DNA from: Calamus simplicifolius | Taxonomy: Eukaryota > Streptophyta > Magnoliopsida > Arecales > Arecaceae | Direction of reading: 5' to 3' | Assembly (NCBI GenBank): GCA_900491605.1 | Contig: UESW01004556.1 | Coordinates: 431,729-495,728, forward strand | Length of the DNA: 64,000 bases | Part shown: positions 54,656-64,000 of the stretch, piece by piece | Numbering within the stretch: the first letter of the stretch is position 1 | Layout: each line of letters begins with the position of its first letter | Program-made: the position numbers and the translations under genes | The notes under the pieces: generated by a model | What the model saw: only the letters and a program-made list of their open reading frames with translations | Told to the model about the DNA's origin: nothing | Database searches by the model: none

Positions 54656-56829
54656 GCTTTCATAACCCTTCTAAACCGGCAATTCATGGGTTATTTCAAT
54701 AAGCCACAAAAATGTTACCATTAAAAACCAACTATTATGAGTTAATTATATAGGTTGGAAACCACTTATTTCATTTAAAAAAAAGTGTCATATTTCTCCT
54801 TTTTTTTTTTTTTTTTTTTGGAATTTCCTACATCTGATGTTGGACAAGATTCCCAAGTCAGTGATTTCCACGCCGGTCGTTTCTTTTTCAAAATGGAAGG
54901 GTCTTATGAACGGCTTTCAGATTGGTTAGCTGAAAGCATAGGATTCCCCCATAATTTTATTATAAATCTGAGACAGAAGCCTCCATCCAAGCTAGGATAC
55001 GAGGCATCCATCGCCTGTGCAACCAACCAATTAACACAGCCTCGCTAGTTAGCCTCCTCGTTACGCTCTGTAGCACAACATAAACGTTCTAAGCGTGGCT
55101 CAATAACAGGCATCTATGGTTGTGTGGGAAGCAGCATGTCCATACTACAAGTTGCTAAGTGGCCCCTGAGAGAGAGAGAGAGTGGAAGTTCTTTTGCTTT
55201 GGCTTAGATGAATGAGAGAGAGAGAGTGGAAGTTCTTTTGTGTTGGTTTTGATGAATGAGAGAGAGAGAGTCGCACCAAACAAAAGTGGACCATGCTTAA
55301 CATTTTCCTCCGCTCTCCATCATCCCCACCCCTCTTTCCCATCTCTCTCTCTCTCTCTGTATGCAAGAACCGAAACAATAGAGGAGCCCCCGTTCCGCCT
55401 TCTGCAAATTAATTATAAGTATTTATAACTCCATCTCTAGAATTAATTTTTGATTTCTTTTCTCCATGGAGAAAAAACCATGATGATGAAATTTTATGTC
55501 GTAGTACGATTGTTCTAGGAGACAAGGAGAAGGAAATTTTGGACATTGTGACGGCCTACCATTAGCTGGAAAGACTATAGTGGAGATTTTGAAGAGATTT
55601 TGTCTTCATTTGGAGATTCAAGCCAGCTTGAGTGATGATATATTTCTAAAGGAAGTGAAAGTGTTGAGTAGACCAATTTGAGAGGATTATGTTAACCATT
55701 GCTAATTGTACTTCTATTTTAATCTTGCAGTCGATGAAATTATATCTTTACTAATGTGAATGCTATACTTTATTCTAGGTATGATGTAAGACAGCATATA
55801 TAAAAATAAATAATAGAGAACATGGAGAAACAAAAATTTAACAAAACAATTAGTTGGGAGGAAAAAATGTTTAATCCTTTAACTTGTACATCATTCTTGG
55901 AACATATCAGAAAGTTAAAGAGTTTACCTATGCCTAATCCTTCATACAAACACAGACACACACACACACAAAATAAAATAAATGAAAAACTCTAGTCAAC
56001 ACTGTCGCCATAAGGCTACCAATTATTTGGGTTCCCTAGTGACAATTTTCCATGATGGCCAACAAAGACTGATCACATGATTAAAAGGGCTGTCTGAACC
56101 AAAACCAAAGTATGCATGTCCTCAACTTGTGAATCTATATGATCAAATTTGGCAATGAAAAAAGTCAGTTCTATGTTTTGTATTAAGCAGAAGTATAGAA
56201 GAAAGGTATACACTGATTCTCAAGCGTTTGGAAACTTGCTAAATATATTTTCCTCTTTGCTAAAATAACAAAACATCAATTATTTTGTCTTCGAACTTCG
56301 AAAAGGAAATTTGATTTACAAGAGGGATACATTGCATCAAAAGATTAGTTTTCCAACCGTTTGGAGTATAATAAGCAAGCAATATTCTAAGCATGAGACA
56401 TGATTATATCTATAAGGTTGCATATTAGTACATCACTCGCTCTGGTCTTAGTGACTATGAAATGCGGAATAGCTCCTTCTATGGTATGAATGCCTATAAA
56501 ATTAAGATCTTGTTGTTCATGACATCCATAAGAAATGTATAGCACTTGGTAATATCTGACCATGAGTGGATATTATTGGCGGTAACTAAAAGGCAGCCAT
56601 TATATAGAATGATACAAGAAATTATGTTTGCATATATAGAGGATCAGATATAGTGTGGACGTATTATTGCCATTCCATAGAATCATAGCATTAATTATTC
56701 TCAATAGAATTTTTTGGGGTACAATAGCGTTTTTTGGCTTCTGCTTTACAATAGCAATAACAAAAACCAACAAATATATATGCATCATGAAACGGTAATG
56801 CTGTTGCTCCTGCTGTTGCTGTGGCCTGG
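54656..56829. other. Unassigned DNA with simple repeats
   Basis: No intact gene recognised. Present are a 21-T run at 54799-54820, an imperfect tandem of ~52-bp units built on (GA)n plus 'gtggaagttcttttg' at 55163-55275, a CT run at 55341-55360 and a CA run near 55947-55970. At about 55548-55580 the plus strand can be read as CDGLPLA, a phrase typical of NB-ARC domains, but the surrounding frame is not convincing. Confidence 0.45.
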
Positions 56830-57250
56830 TTATTCTCTTTCAACGCTCACCCACACTCCATCATCATCACAAGGAAAGGATCTCAGCTTGCTACAGCTAT
56901 GGATCTCCAAGTAAGTCAGACGTGGAAAATTTGCTTGTATTTGGAACCATTCCACCTCCAATTCACGCAAGAATTTCAAACGCAAGACCTCAACGTTCCA
57001 TGGTGGTGAGAGTCTTTCCGGTCCAAGACTGCTTAATGCACCTCCCCTGATATACAATTTCTTTAGAGTTTTCAATTCGTTGGGGTTCAACCAATTTGGT
57101 ACACTCTTTTCAGGAAAGCATCGAAGGTCGAGCTTTTCAAGATGCAAAGGAAGGCAGAGAGATGTTATTGTCATAGTTACAGTCCTTGTTATGATAGACT
57201 GAAATTTAAATATATTGATCCCTATCATATATGCGGATAAATATGGGACC
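56830..57250 (-). pseudogene. NB-LRR disease-resistance gene fragment, LRR region
   Basis: Minus strand: SLCLPLHLEKLDLRCFPEKS, PNWLNPNELKTLKKLYIRGG, LSPPWNVEVLRLKFLRELEV, then FPRLTYLEIHSCSKLRSFPC and DDDGVW. This is the C-terminal LRR region of CC-NB-LRR (RGA/RPM1-like) proteins, with LxxLxxL spacing and the usual SCxKLxSFP ending. The preceding bases (57190-57280) contain possible splice signals, so an upstream exon may have existed. The NB-ARC domain is absent, and the Copia 3' LTR begins about 150 bases upstream in gene terms. It is a truncated relic of a host gene, the only host protein recognised in the window. Confidence 0.75.
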
Positions 57251-57395
57251 AATATATTTATCCTAATTAATTAAAGAAAGATCGATAAATACCTCCAGCC
57301 ATTGCTGTTGATTTTCTTCTAAATGAGGGTAAGGATCTTCCACGCCTTGCGGTCTCTCTCAGCGATGGTGTAAACTTTCTCTCGATGAAACCAGG

Positions 57396-57617
57396 TGCAG
57401 GGACCTACCCGTTTTATAAACCTGTATGCCTTATCTGTCCATCACAGAGGGCGCCGCTTTAAACGGATATGGTTGAGGGATTCTTATCTCAATCGTGAAT
57501 TCAAAATTTGAATTCACGCAATCCCTCAAAATCAGAATATAGGACCACCTTAATCGTATCTAACCGATACGCCTTAATCGTATCTAACCGATACGCTTAA
57601 TGGAGAAAAAACTAACA
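57396..57617 (-). repeat. 3' LTR of minus-strand Copia
   Basis: On the minus strand begins TGTTAGTTTTTTCTCCATT directly after the polypurine tract and seems to end ...CCCTGCA. Contains a 24-bp direct repeat ('ccttaatcgtatctaaccga') at about 57551-57598 and a near-perfect palindrome CGTGAATTCAAA/TTTGAATTCACG at 57494-57518. The left end is tentative because there is no partner LTR for comparison. Confidence 0.6.
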
Positions 57618-57899
57618 TTCTCCACTTGGTCCGTATATTCTATTACTATAGTAAGAAACAGAATACATGAATCATGGCAATAGGTCCTCTTAAAATCGAG
57701 TATTATTTACCATGTATCACTATGTATTATATTTCCCAAACATAAACCCATATAACTTAATGAATAAACCCCATGTTTATTCTAGGTCCAACTTAATGAT
57801 GCTCATCACAAATAAATGTGTACACTAAATAACTGAATGTGAAAAACATCACAATCATAAAAGAGTTTCATTAATTATAAAATTCATCATTACAATGAA

Positions 57900-59513
57900 T
57901 TAAATAAAATGACCAAGACCCATACGGTCTACATGATCCCTAAACTTCTGTAGTGGCATGCCTTTAGTCAAGGGATCAGCTATCATCAACTCAGTGCTCA
58001 CGTGCTCTATAACCACTGTCTTTTCTTTAACACGTTCTCGTATGGCTAAATATTTGATGTCGATGTGCTTGCTTCGACTACCACTCTTATTGTTTTTAGC
58101 CATAAACACTGCAGCTGAATTGTCACAATAAATCTTCAATGGCTTAGATATAGAATCCACAATTCTAAGCCCAGAAATGAAACTCTTCAACCATACACCA
58201 TGCGAAGTAGCCTCAAAACATGATACGAACTCGGCTTCCATGGTGGAAGTAGCAGTCAAAGTCTGCTTGGCGCTCCTCCAAGATACAGCTCCACCAGCAA
58301 ACATAAATATGTATCCAGATGTTGACTTCCGAGAATCAACACAGCCAGCAAAGTCAGCATCAGAGTAGCCAATTACTTCCAAATTTTCAGTCCGTCTGAA
58401 CATAAGCATGTAGTCCTTGGTACCCTGAAGATACCTCATCACCTTCTTAGCAGCTCTCCAGTGGTCTAAACCTGGATTACTCTGATATCTCCCCAACATC
58501 CCAACTGCAAATGCTATGTCAGGCCTTGTACAGACCTGAGCATACATCAAGCTACCAACAGCTGAGGCATATGGAGTGTTTTTCATTTCCTCCCTCTCAA
58601 AGTCATTCCTTGGGCACTGACTCAAATTGAATCTGTCACCCTTGACTATGGGAGCTATACTCGGTGAACAATTTTTCATCCGAAATCTCTCTAAAATTTT
58701 ATTGATATAGGTTTCTTGAGATAGACCTAAAACACCTCGAAGTCTGTCTCTTTGAATTTTAATGCCAATGACATAAGAGGCATCACCCATATCTTTCATG
58801 TCAAAATTCTCAGAGAGAAATTGTTTCACCTCATGTAACATACCTTTATTATTGGTTGCAAGTAAAATATCATCTACATATAGGATTAGAAAATAAATTT
58901 TGCTCCCACTGACCTTCTGGTATATACATTGATCCATGATGTTCTCTACAAATCCAAATGAAGAAATCACATCATGAAATTTTAAGTACCATTGCCGAGA
59001 GGCTTGTTTCAATCCATATATAGATCTCTTGAGCTTGCATACTAATTGCTCATTATTACTAGAGGAAAAACCTTCAGGTTGTTTCATATAAACCTCTTCC
59101 TCTAGATCTCCATTGAGAAATGCAGTTTTCACATCCATTTGTTGCAACTCTAAATCAAAATGTGCAACAAGTGCCATGATAATGCGGAAGGAATCTTTCT
59201 TAGATACAGGAGAAAATGTCTCCTTGTAATCAATTCCCTCCCTTTGAGTGAATCCCTTAGCAACGAGTCTTGCCTTATATCGCTCAATGTTGCCTAACGA
59301 GTCTTTCTTGGTCTTAAAGACCCATTTGCAGCCAATGGCTTTTGCTCCATCAGGCAACTCAACAAGATCCCAGACTCCATTAACTGCCATAGAATTCATC
59401 TCATCTTTCATAGCATCATACCATAAATTAGATTCCTTACAATTCATGGCTTGTGAAAACGTTTCAGGATCATTTTCAGCTCCAATGTTATAGTCCGACT
59501 CTTGAAGATACAC
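57900..59513 (-). CDS. pol: Copia RT-RNase H, open reading frame
   Basis: 537 residues open on the minus strand. RT: WDLVELPDGAKAIGCKWVFK, RLVAKGFTQREGIDYKETF, LQQMDVKTAFLNGDLEEEVY and the catalytic FLILYVDDILLAT. RNase H: GYSDADFAGCVDSRKSTSGY, MEAEFVSCFEATSHGVWLKS, YCDNSAAVFMAKNN and the terminal ADPLTKGMPLQKF. All catalytic aspartates are present. It is separated from the integrase part by a single TAA at about 59655 and further linker sequence. The continuous frame suggests relatively recent activity of this family. Confidence 0.9.
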   Translation of the reverse strand: MYLQESDYNIGAENDPETFSQAMNCKESNLWYDAMKDEMNSMAVNGVWDLVELPDGAKAIGCKWVFKTKKDSLGNIERYKARLVAKGFTQREGIDYKETFSPVSKKDSFRIIMALVAHFDLELQQMDVKTAFLNGDLEEEVYMKQPEGFSSSNNEQLVCKLKRSIYGLKQASRQWYLKFHDVISSFGFVENIMDQCIYQKVSGSKIYFLILYVDDILLATNNKGMLHEVKQFLSENFDMKDMGDASYVIGIKIQRDRLRGVLGLSQETYINKILERFRMKNCSPSIAPIVKGDRFNLSQCPRNDFEREEMKNTPYASAVGSLMYAQVCTRPDIAFAVGMLGRYQSNPGLDHWRAAKKVMRYLQGTKDYMLMFRRTENLEVIGYSDADFAGCVDSRKSTSGYIFMFAGGAVSWRSAKQTLTATSTMEAEFVSCFEATSHGVWLKSFISGLRIVDSISKPLKIYCDNSAAVFMAKNNKSGSRSKHIDIKYLAIRERVKEKTVVIEHVSTELMIADPLTKGMPLQKFRDHVDRMGLGHFI

Positions 59514-59654
59514 AATATAGTCACTAGAAATTGCTGATTTCCTTTCTCTTGTAGATCTTCTTAATGTTGTAACAACCTCCTCTGGAGGAGTTGATTGTTC
59601 AACTATCTCTGGTAACTCATGAGAGACTGGATCTACTAGTTCATTATCAGCAAA

Positions 59655-60929
59655 TTATGGAATTTCAACGACTGGTTGTATAATGCCCGTTTGGTCTTGA
59701 GGGGCACTATGAACGATAATCAGTCTGTCACTTGAAGTGGAAGGTTGAGCATCAGAATGTTCCCTTTCAGGAATCATGCTCTGCAATTGATCACTCCCAC
59801 TGATCAAGTCATTCTCAAGAAATTTGGCATTTCTCGATTCCACAATCCTAGTTGTATGAGATGGACAGTAAAATCTATATCCCTTGGACCTCTCGGCATA
59901 TCCAACAAAATACCCACTAATGGTCCTAGGGTCCAGCTTTTTCTCTTGTGGATTGTATACTCTCACTTCACATGGGCATCCCCATACGCGTACATGTCGC
60001 AAACTTGGCTTCCAACCTTTAAATAACTCAAATGGCGTTTTAGAAACAGCCTTGGTTGGAACTCGATTTAATATGTACACAGCTGTCTTGAGAGCTTCTG
60101 TCCACAAGGACTTAGGTAGTTTGGAGCTGCTAATCATGCTCCTCACCATGTCCATCAATGTTCGGTTCCTTCTTTCTGCTACACCATTCTGATCAGGTGA
60201 GCCAGGTAAACTGTATTGGGCAACAATCCCATGTTCTTGAAGGAACTTCGCAAATGGACCAGGCATTTGTCCATCTTCTGTGTATCTCCCATAATACTCA
60301 CCTCCTCTATCAGATCTCACAATTTTGATTTGCTTTCCACATTGTGTCTCTACTTCTGCCTTGAATACCTTAAAGGCATCTAATGCTTCGTTCTTATTAT
60401 GAAGCAAGTAGAGATACATAAATCGTGAGTAATCATCAATAAAGCAGATAAAGTATTTCGGACCATGAAAATCCATATCCGGACAACAAATGTCCATGTG
60501 TATGATCTCTAATAGGTCTGAACTCCTCTTGGCACCTTTCTTTGACTTATTGGTCTGCTTGCCTTTAATGCAGTCCACACAAGTATCAAAGTCAGTGAAG
60601 TCCAAAGTATTGAGTACTCCTTCATTCACTAACCTCTTGATTCTATCTATGGAGATATGTCCCAATCTCCGATGCCACAACATAGAAGAGTTATCATTTA
60701 CAACACATCTTTTTATGCCAGCCCTAACATGCATTACATCATGAGTGGTATTATTTTGCAAATTAATATAGAAAAGACCATCAGACAAAGTACCATTCCC
60801 AACAAGTTCAGATTTATAATATAAACTGGAAGAAGTATCTGAAAAGTTGAAAGAATAACCAAAAGGTACAAGTCTTGAAACTGAAATTAAATTCCTAGAA
60901 AAACTAGGTACATAAAAGGTCCTTTCCAA
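59655..60929 (-). pseudogene. pol: Copia protease end-integrase part of Pol
   Basis: Minus strand: FYVPSFSRNLISVSRL (post-protease), zinc-binding MLWHRRLGHISIDR..CVDCIKGK, catalytic D in IIHMDICCPD, D in IVRSDRGGEY and E in PDQNGVAERRNRTL, then GYFVGYAERSKGYRFYCPS. The frame ends in TAA at 59655, where the codon order shows the polyprotein should continue (FADNELVDPVSHELP follows). Upstream, at 61207-60956, is the protease segment TWWIDSGSTIHICN, offset by a frameshift near 60940. Confidence 0.88.
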
Positions 60930-61830
60930 ATTTAAAACAAAACCACTACTAAGAACTAAGGTGCATGTCCTATAGCTTCCACATGTGAGCGCATCTTATT
61001 TCCTGAAGAGATATACTGCTCACTTCCCACTGGCTTCCTTAAGTTTTGCATACCCTGCAAAGTATTGCAAATGTGGATTGTAGAACCAGAATCAATCCAC
61101 CATGTGTTATAAATAATATTAGCCATATTAGATTCATAACAGACAAGTGAGATTGTTTTACCTTTCTTTTCAAGCCAAGTCTTGAACTTGATGCAATCCT
61201 TCTTCATGTGTCCCTTCTTTTTACAGAAGAAACACTTGGATTCCTTCTTAATATCAGATTGGGGTGGTATTTTACTTTACCCTTCTTCTTGGCCCGTGCC
61301 CGATCCTTTCCACTTGTAGTCAGCATTGCACTTTCACCCAATTCCATCAACAGTCTACCCTCTTCTTGAACACACATGGCCAAAAGTTCATTGATTGACC
61401 ATTTTTCCTTATGTGTGTTATAAGATATCTTAAATGGTCCATACTGCTGTGGAAGTGTATTTAAAATATAGTGCACCAGAAAGGACTCAGACATTTCAAC
61501 CTCAAGAGTCTTCAGTTGAGCTGCAATGTCCCTCATTTGCATAATGTGCTCACGCACACCTCTCACTCCAGTGAGCCTCAGGATGACAACTTCAATATTA
61601 GGGTACTGGCAAGAGCTTTATCTGAAGTACTAAATTGCTCATCAATGGCCTTTAGTAGCTCCCTGACATTCTCATACTTATCAACTGAACCACGTATACC
61701 AACAGAGATTTTTGTCTTTATGAACATTGTACTCAAGCGATTGGATCGCTCCCAACGTTCATAAATCACAATCTCATTAGGAGTGCTGGTCAGAGTTACT
61801 GAAGGTGGTTCATTGGTGCAGGGCGATATT
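60930..61830 (-). pseudogene. gag: Copia Gag and protease start, frameshifted
   Basis: Minus strand: NEIVIYERWERSNRLSTMFI (about 61800-61740), VDKYENVRELLKAIDEQF, then after a frameshift near 61575 REHIMQMRDIAAQLKTLEVE, LVHYILNTLPQQYGPFKISY and WSINELLAMCVQEEGRLL. The zinc-knuckle region near 61210-61250 is frameshifted: its last part reads KKDCIKFKTWLEKKG. Protease WWIDSGSTIHIC follows at about 61110-61075. The Gag N-terminus is not seen in frame, which supports 5' truncation. Confidence 0.8.
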
Positions 61831-62263
61831 CAAACGCCTGCAAATCAAGAACGATCTAATCTGCGAGAAAAGAATTCGTTCTAGGTTTGGTCAAATCTTG
61901 ACAAGAAAAGGAAAGAAAGCTTCGAATTTGATCACTCACAATCCGAAATTTAAAGGAAGAGCAATTGAATTTTCAATTCAATTGTTTTGAATCAGAAAAG
62001 AAAAGAGAAATAGCATAAAATTTCATCGTTCAATGCCTCTGCGGCCGCCCAAAACCAACTTAAATAAAAGAGACCAAACCCTAACATCATAAGTTCAAAA
62101 AATTACAACTATGCCATTAAAACGAAAAAAGGCCCAAAACTCCTATCAGACGAGCCCGGATGGCCAAAATCCACAGCAGCTCATCGCCAAGGCAATGACT
62201 TTGAATCAGCAGCCCGTTTCCATGTGACCAGCCAAGTTTGGGCCCAATCCGACACAGAAAATT
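61831..62263. other. Unassigned junction between Copia and Gypsy
   Basis: May contain part of the Gypsy 3' LTR or the Copia 5' leader. No duplicated LTR sequence, PBS or polypurine tract could be fixed. On the minus strand a 'tcttttatttaagttgg' stretch could be a TATA-like element. Confidence 0.35.
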
Positions 62264-64000
62264 TTAAGCCCGTTTGTTCTGCAACCTCTTGGACCTTCGT
62301 AGATTATCTGGTGTGGTCTTCCCTGACGTGGCCTGCTGACTCTGGGATGCTGGTACAGGAACATCCAAGGACTGGTTCGACTGACCCGAACTCTGGTCCG
62401 AACTGATGTCCTCATCACTCTCCCCTTCCTCTGAAAAGCTTGACCTCAAGCTCGAATTCTCTCCTGCATAAGGGGTCAGATGCCGAATGTTGAACACATC
62501 CGAAATGAAGACATCATCTGGTAACTCAACCCGATAGGCATTGTCACCAAATTTCTCCAATACCTGGCATGGACCTATCTTCTTCGGCTTGAGCTTCGTT
62601 AAAGCTCCCTGTGGATACCGCTCCCTCGGTAAGTAAACCCATACCAAATCGCCCACTTCAAAGGACTGTTGCCGACGCTGCTGATCAGCTTTCGCCTTGT
62701 ATTTGGCGTAAGTCTGCTCCAATTTGGCTCTAACAGTCGCATGTATCTCCTGCAAGTCAGACACTCTATCTTCAACCTTCTGACTCATCTTCTCTGGCGA
62801 CTCAACTGGCAGAACATCCAAAGGACCTCTTGGCAAGAACCCAAACAGTATCTGAAACGGAGCAAACCCTGTAGAACGGTTCACTGAAGAGTTGAACTCA
62901 AACTCAATCTTCGGCAAACACAAATCCCAGCTCCTGAATTCATGCACATTTGCCCGCAACAGATTACCCAAGCTACGGTTGACAACTTCAGTCTGTCCAT
63001 CCGTCTGAGGATGATAAGGACTGCTGAATTTCAACTTTGTGCCCAACTTCTTCCACAGCTCTCGCCAGAAGTGTCCCATAAACTTGCTGTCCCTGTCTGA
63101 CACTATGGATGCCGGTATACCAAAATGTCGAACCACTGAAGCAAAATATAAGTCAGCAACCTTTGACGCATCAAAAGTGGTTTTGCATGGCAAGAAACAC
63201 GCCACCTTACTGAACCGATCCACAATCACCATAATCGAATCCAGTCCCCTTGCTGTCCGTGGCAATCCTACAACAAAGTCCATAGAAACATCTCGCCATG
63301 GTGCCTCTGGGATAGGTAAAGGCGTGTACATACCTTGGTTCGTGTCTGTCCCCTTCGACTCTTGACACAACCTGCACCTCTTCACAAAAGCCTTGACATC
63401 TCGGTCAAGACCAGGCCAATAAAACCGCTGCCGAATCAACCAGGCTGTTTTATCCCTTCCGAAGTGACCCTGGTTATGCAGTTCCTGGATGATCAACACA
63501 CGAAGAGACGTATCCGGAACACATAAGCAGTTACCTCGAAACAAATATCCATCATGGAGAACGAAATCAGTTCGCTCCCCCGCCTCAATTTTGGCCAAAA
63601 TCTCCTTGAAGTGCTCATCCACACGAATGTCCTCCCTTACACTCTCAAAGCCGAGAGTGTACACATGCATAGCGCCAATCAACAAGCTCCGCCTACTCAA
63701 AGCATCAGCCACTCTATTCAACGTACCAGACTTGTGCTTGATGCTGAAAGTGTATTCCTGCAAGGCACTCACCCACTTCGCATGCCTTGAACTCAGTTTA
63801 TGCTGACCCTGTAAGAACTTCAGCGCCTGATGGTCTGAATACAGTACAAACTCCCGCTGAATCAAGTAGTGGCGCCAATGCTGCAAGGATCTCACAATGG
63901 CGTACAATTCCAGATCATAAACCGAATAAGCCAGTTTAGCTCCTCCCAGCTTCTCACTGAAGTATGCGACTGGTCTTCCTTCCTGGTTAAGCACTGCCCC
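62264..64000 (-). CDS. pol: Chromoviral Gypsy Pol, RNase H-integrase, runs off right edge
   Basis: Minus-strand open frame of at least 576 residues, partial at its 5' side. RNase H: VAYFSEKLGGAKLAYSVYDL, LYSDHQALKFLQGQHKLSSR. Integrase: zinc-binding ELHNQGHFGRDKT..CRLCQ, catalytic D in VSMDFVVGLPRT, D in SIVSDRDSKF and E in PQTDGQTEVVNRSLG. Then the GPY-type block FEVGDLVWVYLPRERYPQG and AYRVELPDDVFISDVFNIRH, and a Ser/Glu-rich tail ending in basic RRSKRLQNKRA. The C-terminus lacks a recognisable chromodomain, as in CRM-type chromoviruses, to which the integrase wording is closest; the lineage call is tentative. The frame is uninterrupted, so this copy may be young. Confidence 0.88.
   Translation of the reverse strand, partial: GAVLNQEGRPVAYFSEKLGGAKLAYSVYDLELYAIVRSLQHWRHYLIQREFVLYSDHQALKFLQGQHKLSSRHAKWVSALQEYTFSIKHKSGTLNRVADALSRRSLLIGAMHVYTLGFESVREDIRVDEHFKEILAKIEAGERTDFVLHDGYLFRGNCLCVPDTSLRVLIIQELHNQGHFGRDKTAWLIRQRFYWPGLDRDVKAFVKRCRLCQESKGTDTNQGMYTPLPIPEAPWRDVSMDFVVGLPRTARGLDSIMVIVDRFSKVACFLPCKTTFDASKVADLYFASVVRHFGIPASIVSDRDSKFMGHFWRELWKKLGTKLKFSSPYHPQTDGQTEVVNRSLGNLLRANVHEFRSWDLCLPKIEFEFNSSVNRSTGFAPFQILFGFLPRGPLDVLPVESPEKMSQKVEDRVSDLQEIHATVRAKLEQTYAKYKAKADQQRRQQSFEVGDLVWVYLPRERYPQGALTKLKPKKIGPCQVLEKFGDNAYRVELPDDVFISDVFNIRHLTPYAGENSSLRSSFSEEGESDEDISSDQSSGQSNQSLDVPVPASQSQQATSGKTTPDNLRRSKRLQNKRA

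Larger units (their letters stand above)
57396..61830 (-). mobile_element. Ty1/Copia element on minus strand, 5' end not resolved
   Basis: Minus-strand gag, protease, integrase, RT and RNase H in Copia order, with a 3' LTR at 57396-57617 preceded by a polypurine stretch (ACCAAGTGGAGAA on the minus strand). No matching 5' LTR or GGTATCAGAGC-type PBS is visible right of gag, so the 5' end is truncated or lies in 61830-62263 unrecognised. Confidence 0.85.

Noticed and set aside
55500..55680. Possible NB-ARC GLPLA motif (CDGLPLAGKT) on the plus strand
   Set aside because: A seven-residue match without neighbouring kinase-2, RNBS or MHD motifs, on the opposite strand from the LRR fragment. Too weak to call.

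Overview
This window is nuclear DNA of a flowering plant, more likely a monocot than a eudicot. The evidence is its content of plant LTR retrotransposons (Copia, chromoviral Gypsy, and Tat-lineage Gypsy carrying the plant-specific Transposase_28 protein), CACTA transposons, hAT-like MITEs and a fragment of an NB-LRR resistance gene. No intact host gene, tRNA or rRNA was recognised. Nearly everything that can be named is a mobile element or its debris, set in AT-rich unassigned DNA.

Layout. 1-889: end of a CACTA element with palindromic subterminal repeats. 2.0-4.5 kb: eroded Gypsy LTR and reverse transcriptase. 4.7-8.5 kb: AT-rich DNA with old local duplications. 8.6-9.4 kb: dead Copia piece, then a 63-base assembly gap. 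9.4-13.5 kb: 3' part of a second CACTA element, with the TNP2 C-terminal exons, a Transposase_24 gene and GCGACGCA subterminal repeats. 14.0-15.0 kb: cluster of three related MITEs. 15.3-20.4 kb: Copia element with both LTRs, flanked by a duplicated 185-bp segment. 22.2-27.3 kb: Tat element 'T1', an internal deletion derivative with a perfect CAATC target duplication. 28.4-40.9 kb: Tat element 'T2' on the minus strand. 41.3-54.7 kb: Tat element 'T3' on the plus strand, the best preserved. 56.8-57.3 kb: LRR fragment. 57.4-61.8 kb: minus-strand Copia. 62.3-64.0 kb: chromoviral Gypsy pol running off the right edge.

The most interesting system is the trio of Tat elements. Each pairs gag(-pol) on one strand with a separate, intron-containing gene on the opposite strand whose first exon encodes a Transposase_28 domain. 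In T2 and T3 the antisense gene ends in a coiled-coil and a conserved C-terminal motif, and two intron positions match between the elements. T2 has a TATA box for this gene and an AATAAA signal after it. In T2 and T3 the convergent 3' ends of pol and the antisense gene flank a tandem array: 8 copies of 141 bp in T2, and 18 apparently perfect copies of 98 bp plus decayed copies in T3. The LTRs of all three elements also carry GC-rich tandem repeats. In T2 and T3 the copy number of these repeats differs between the two LTRs of one element and accounts for their different lengths.

Coordinates, motifs, TSDs and tandem periods were read by eye. Family names rest on motif recognition without a database search.
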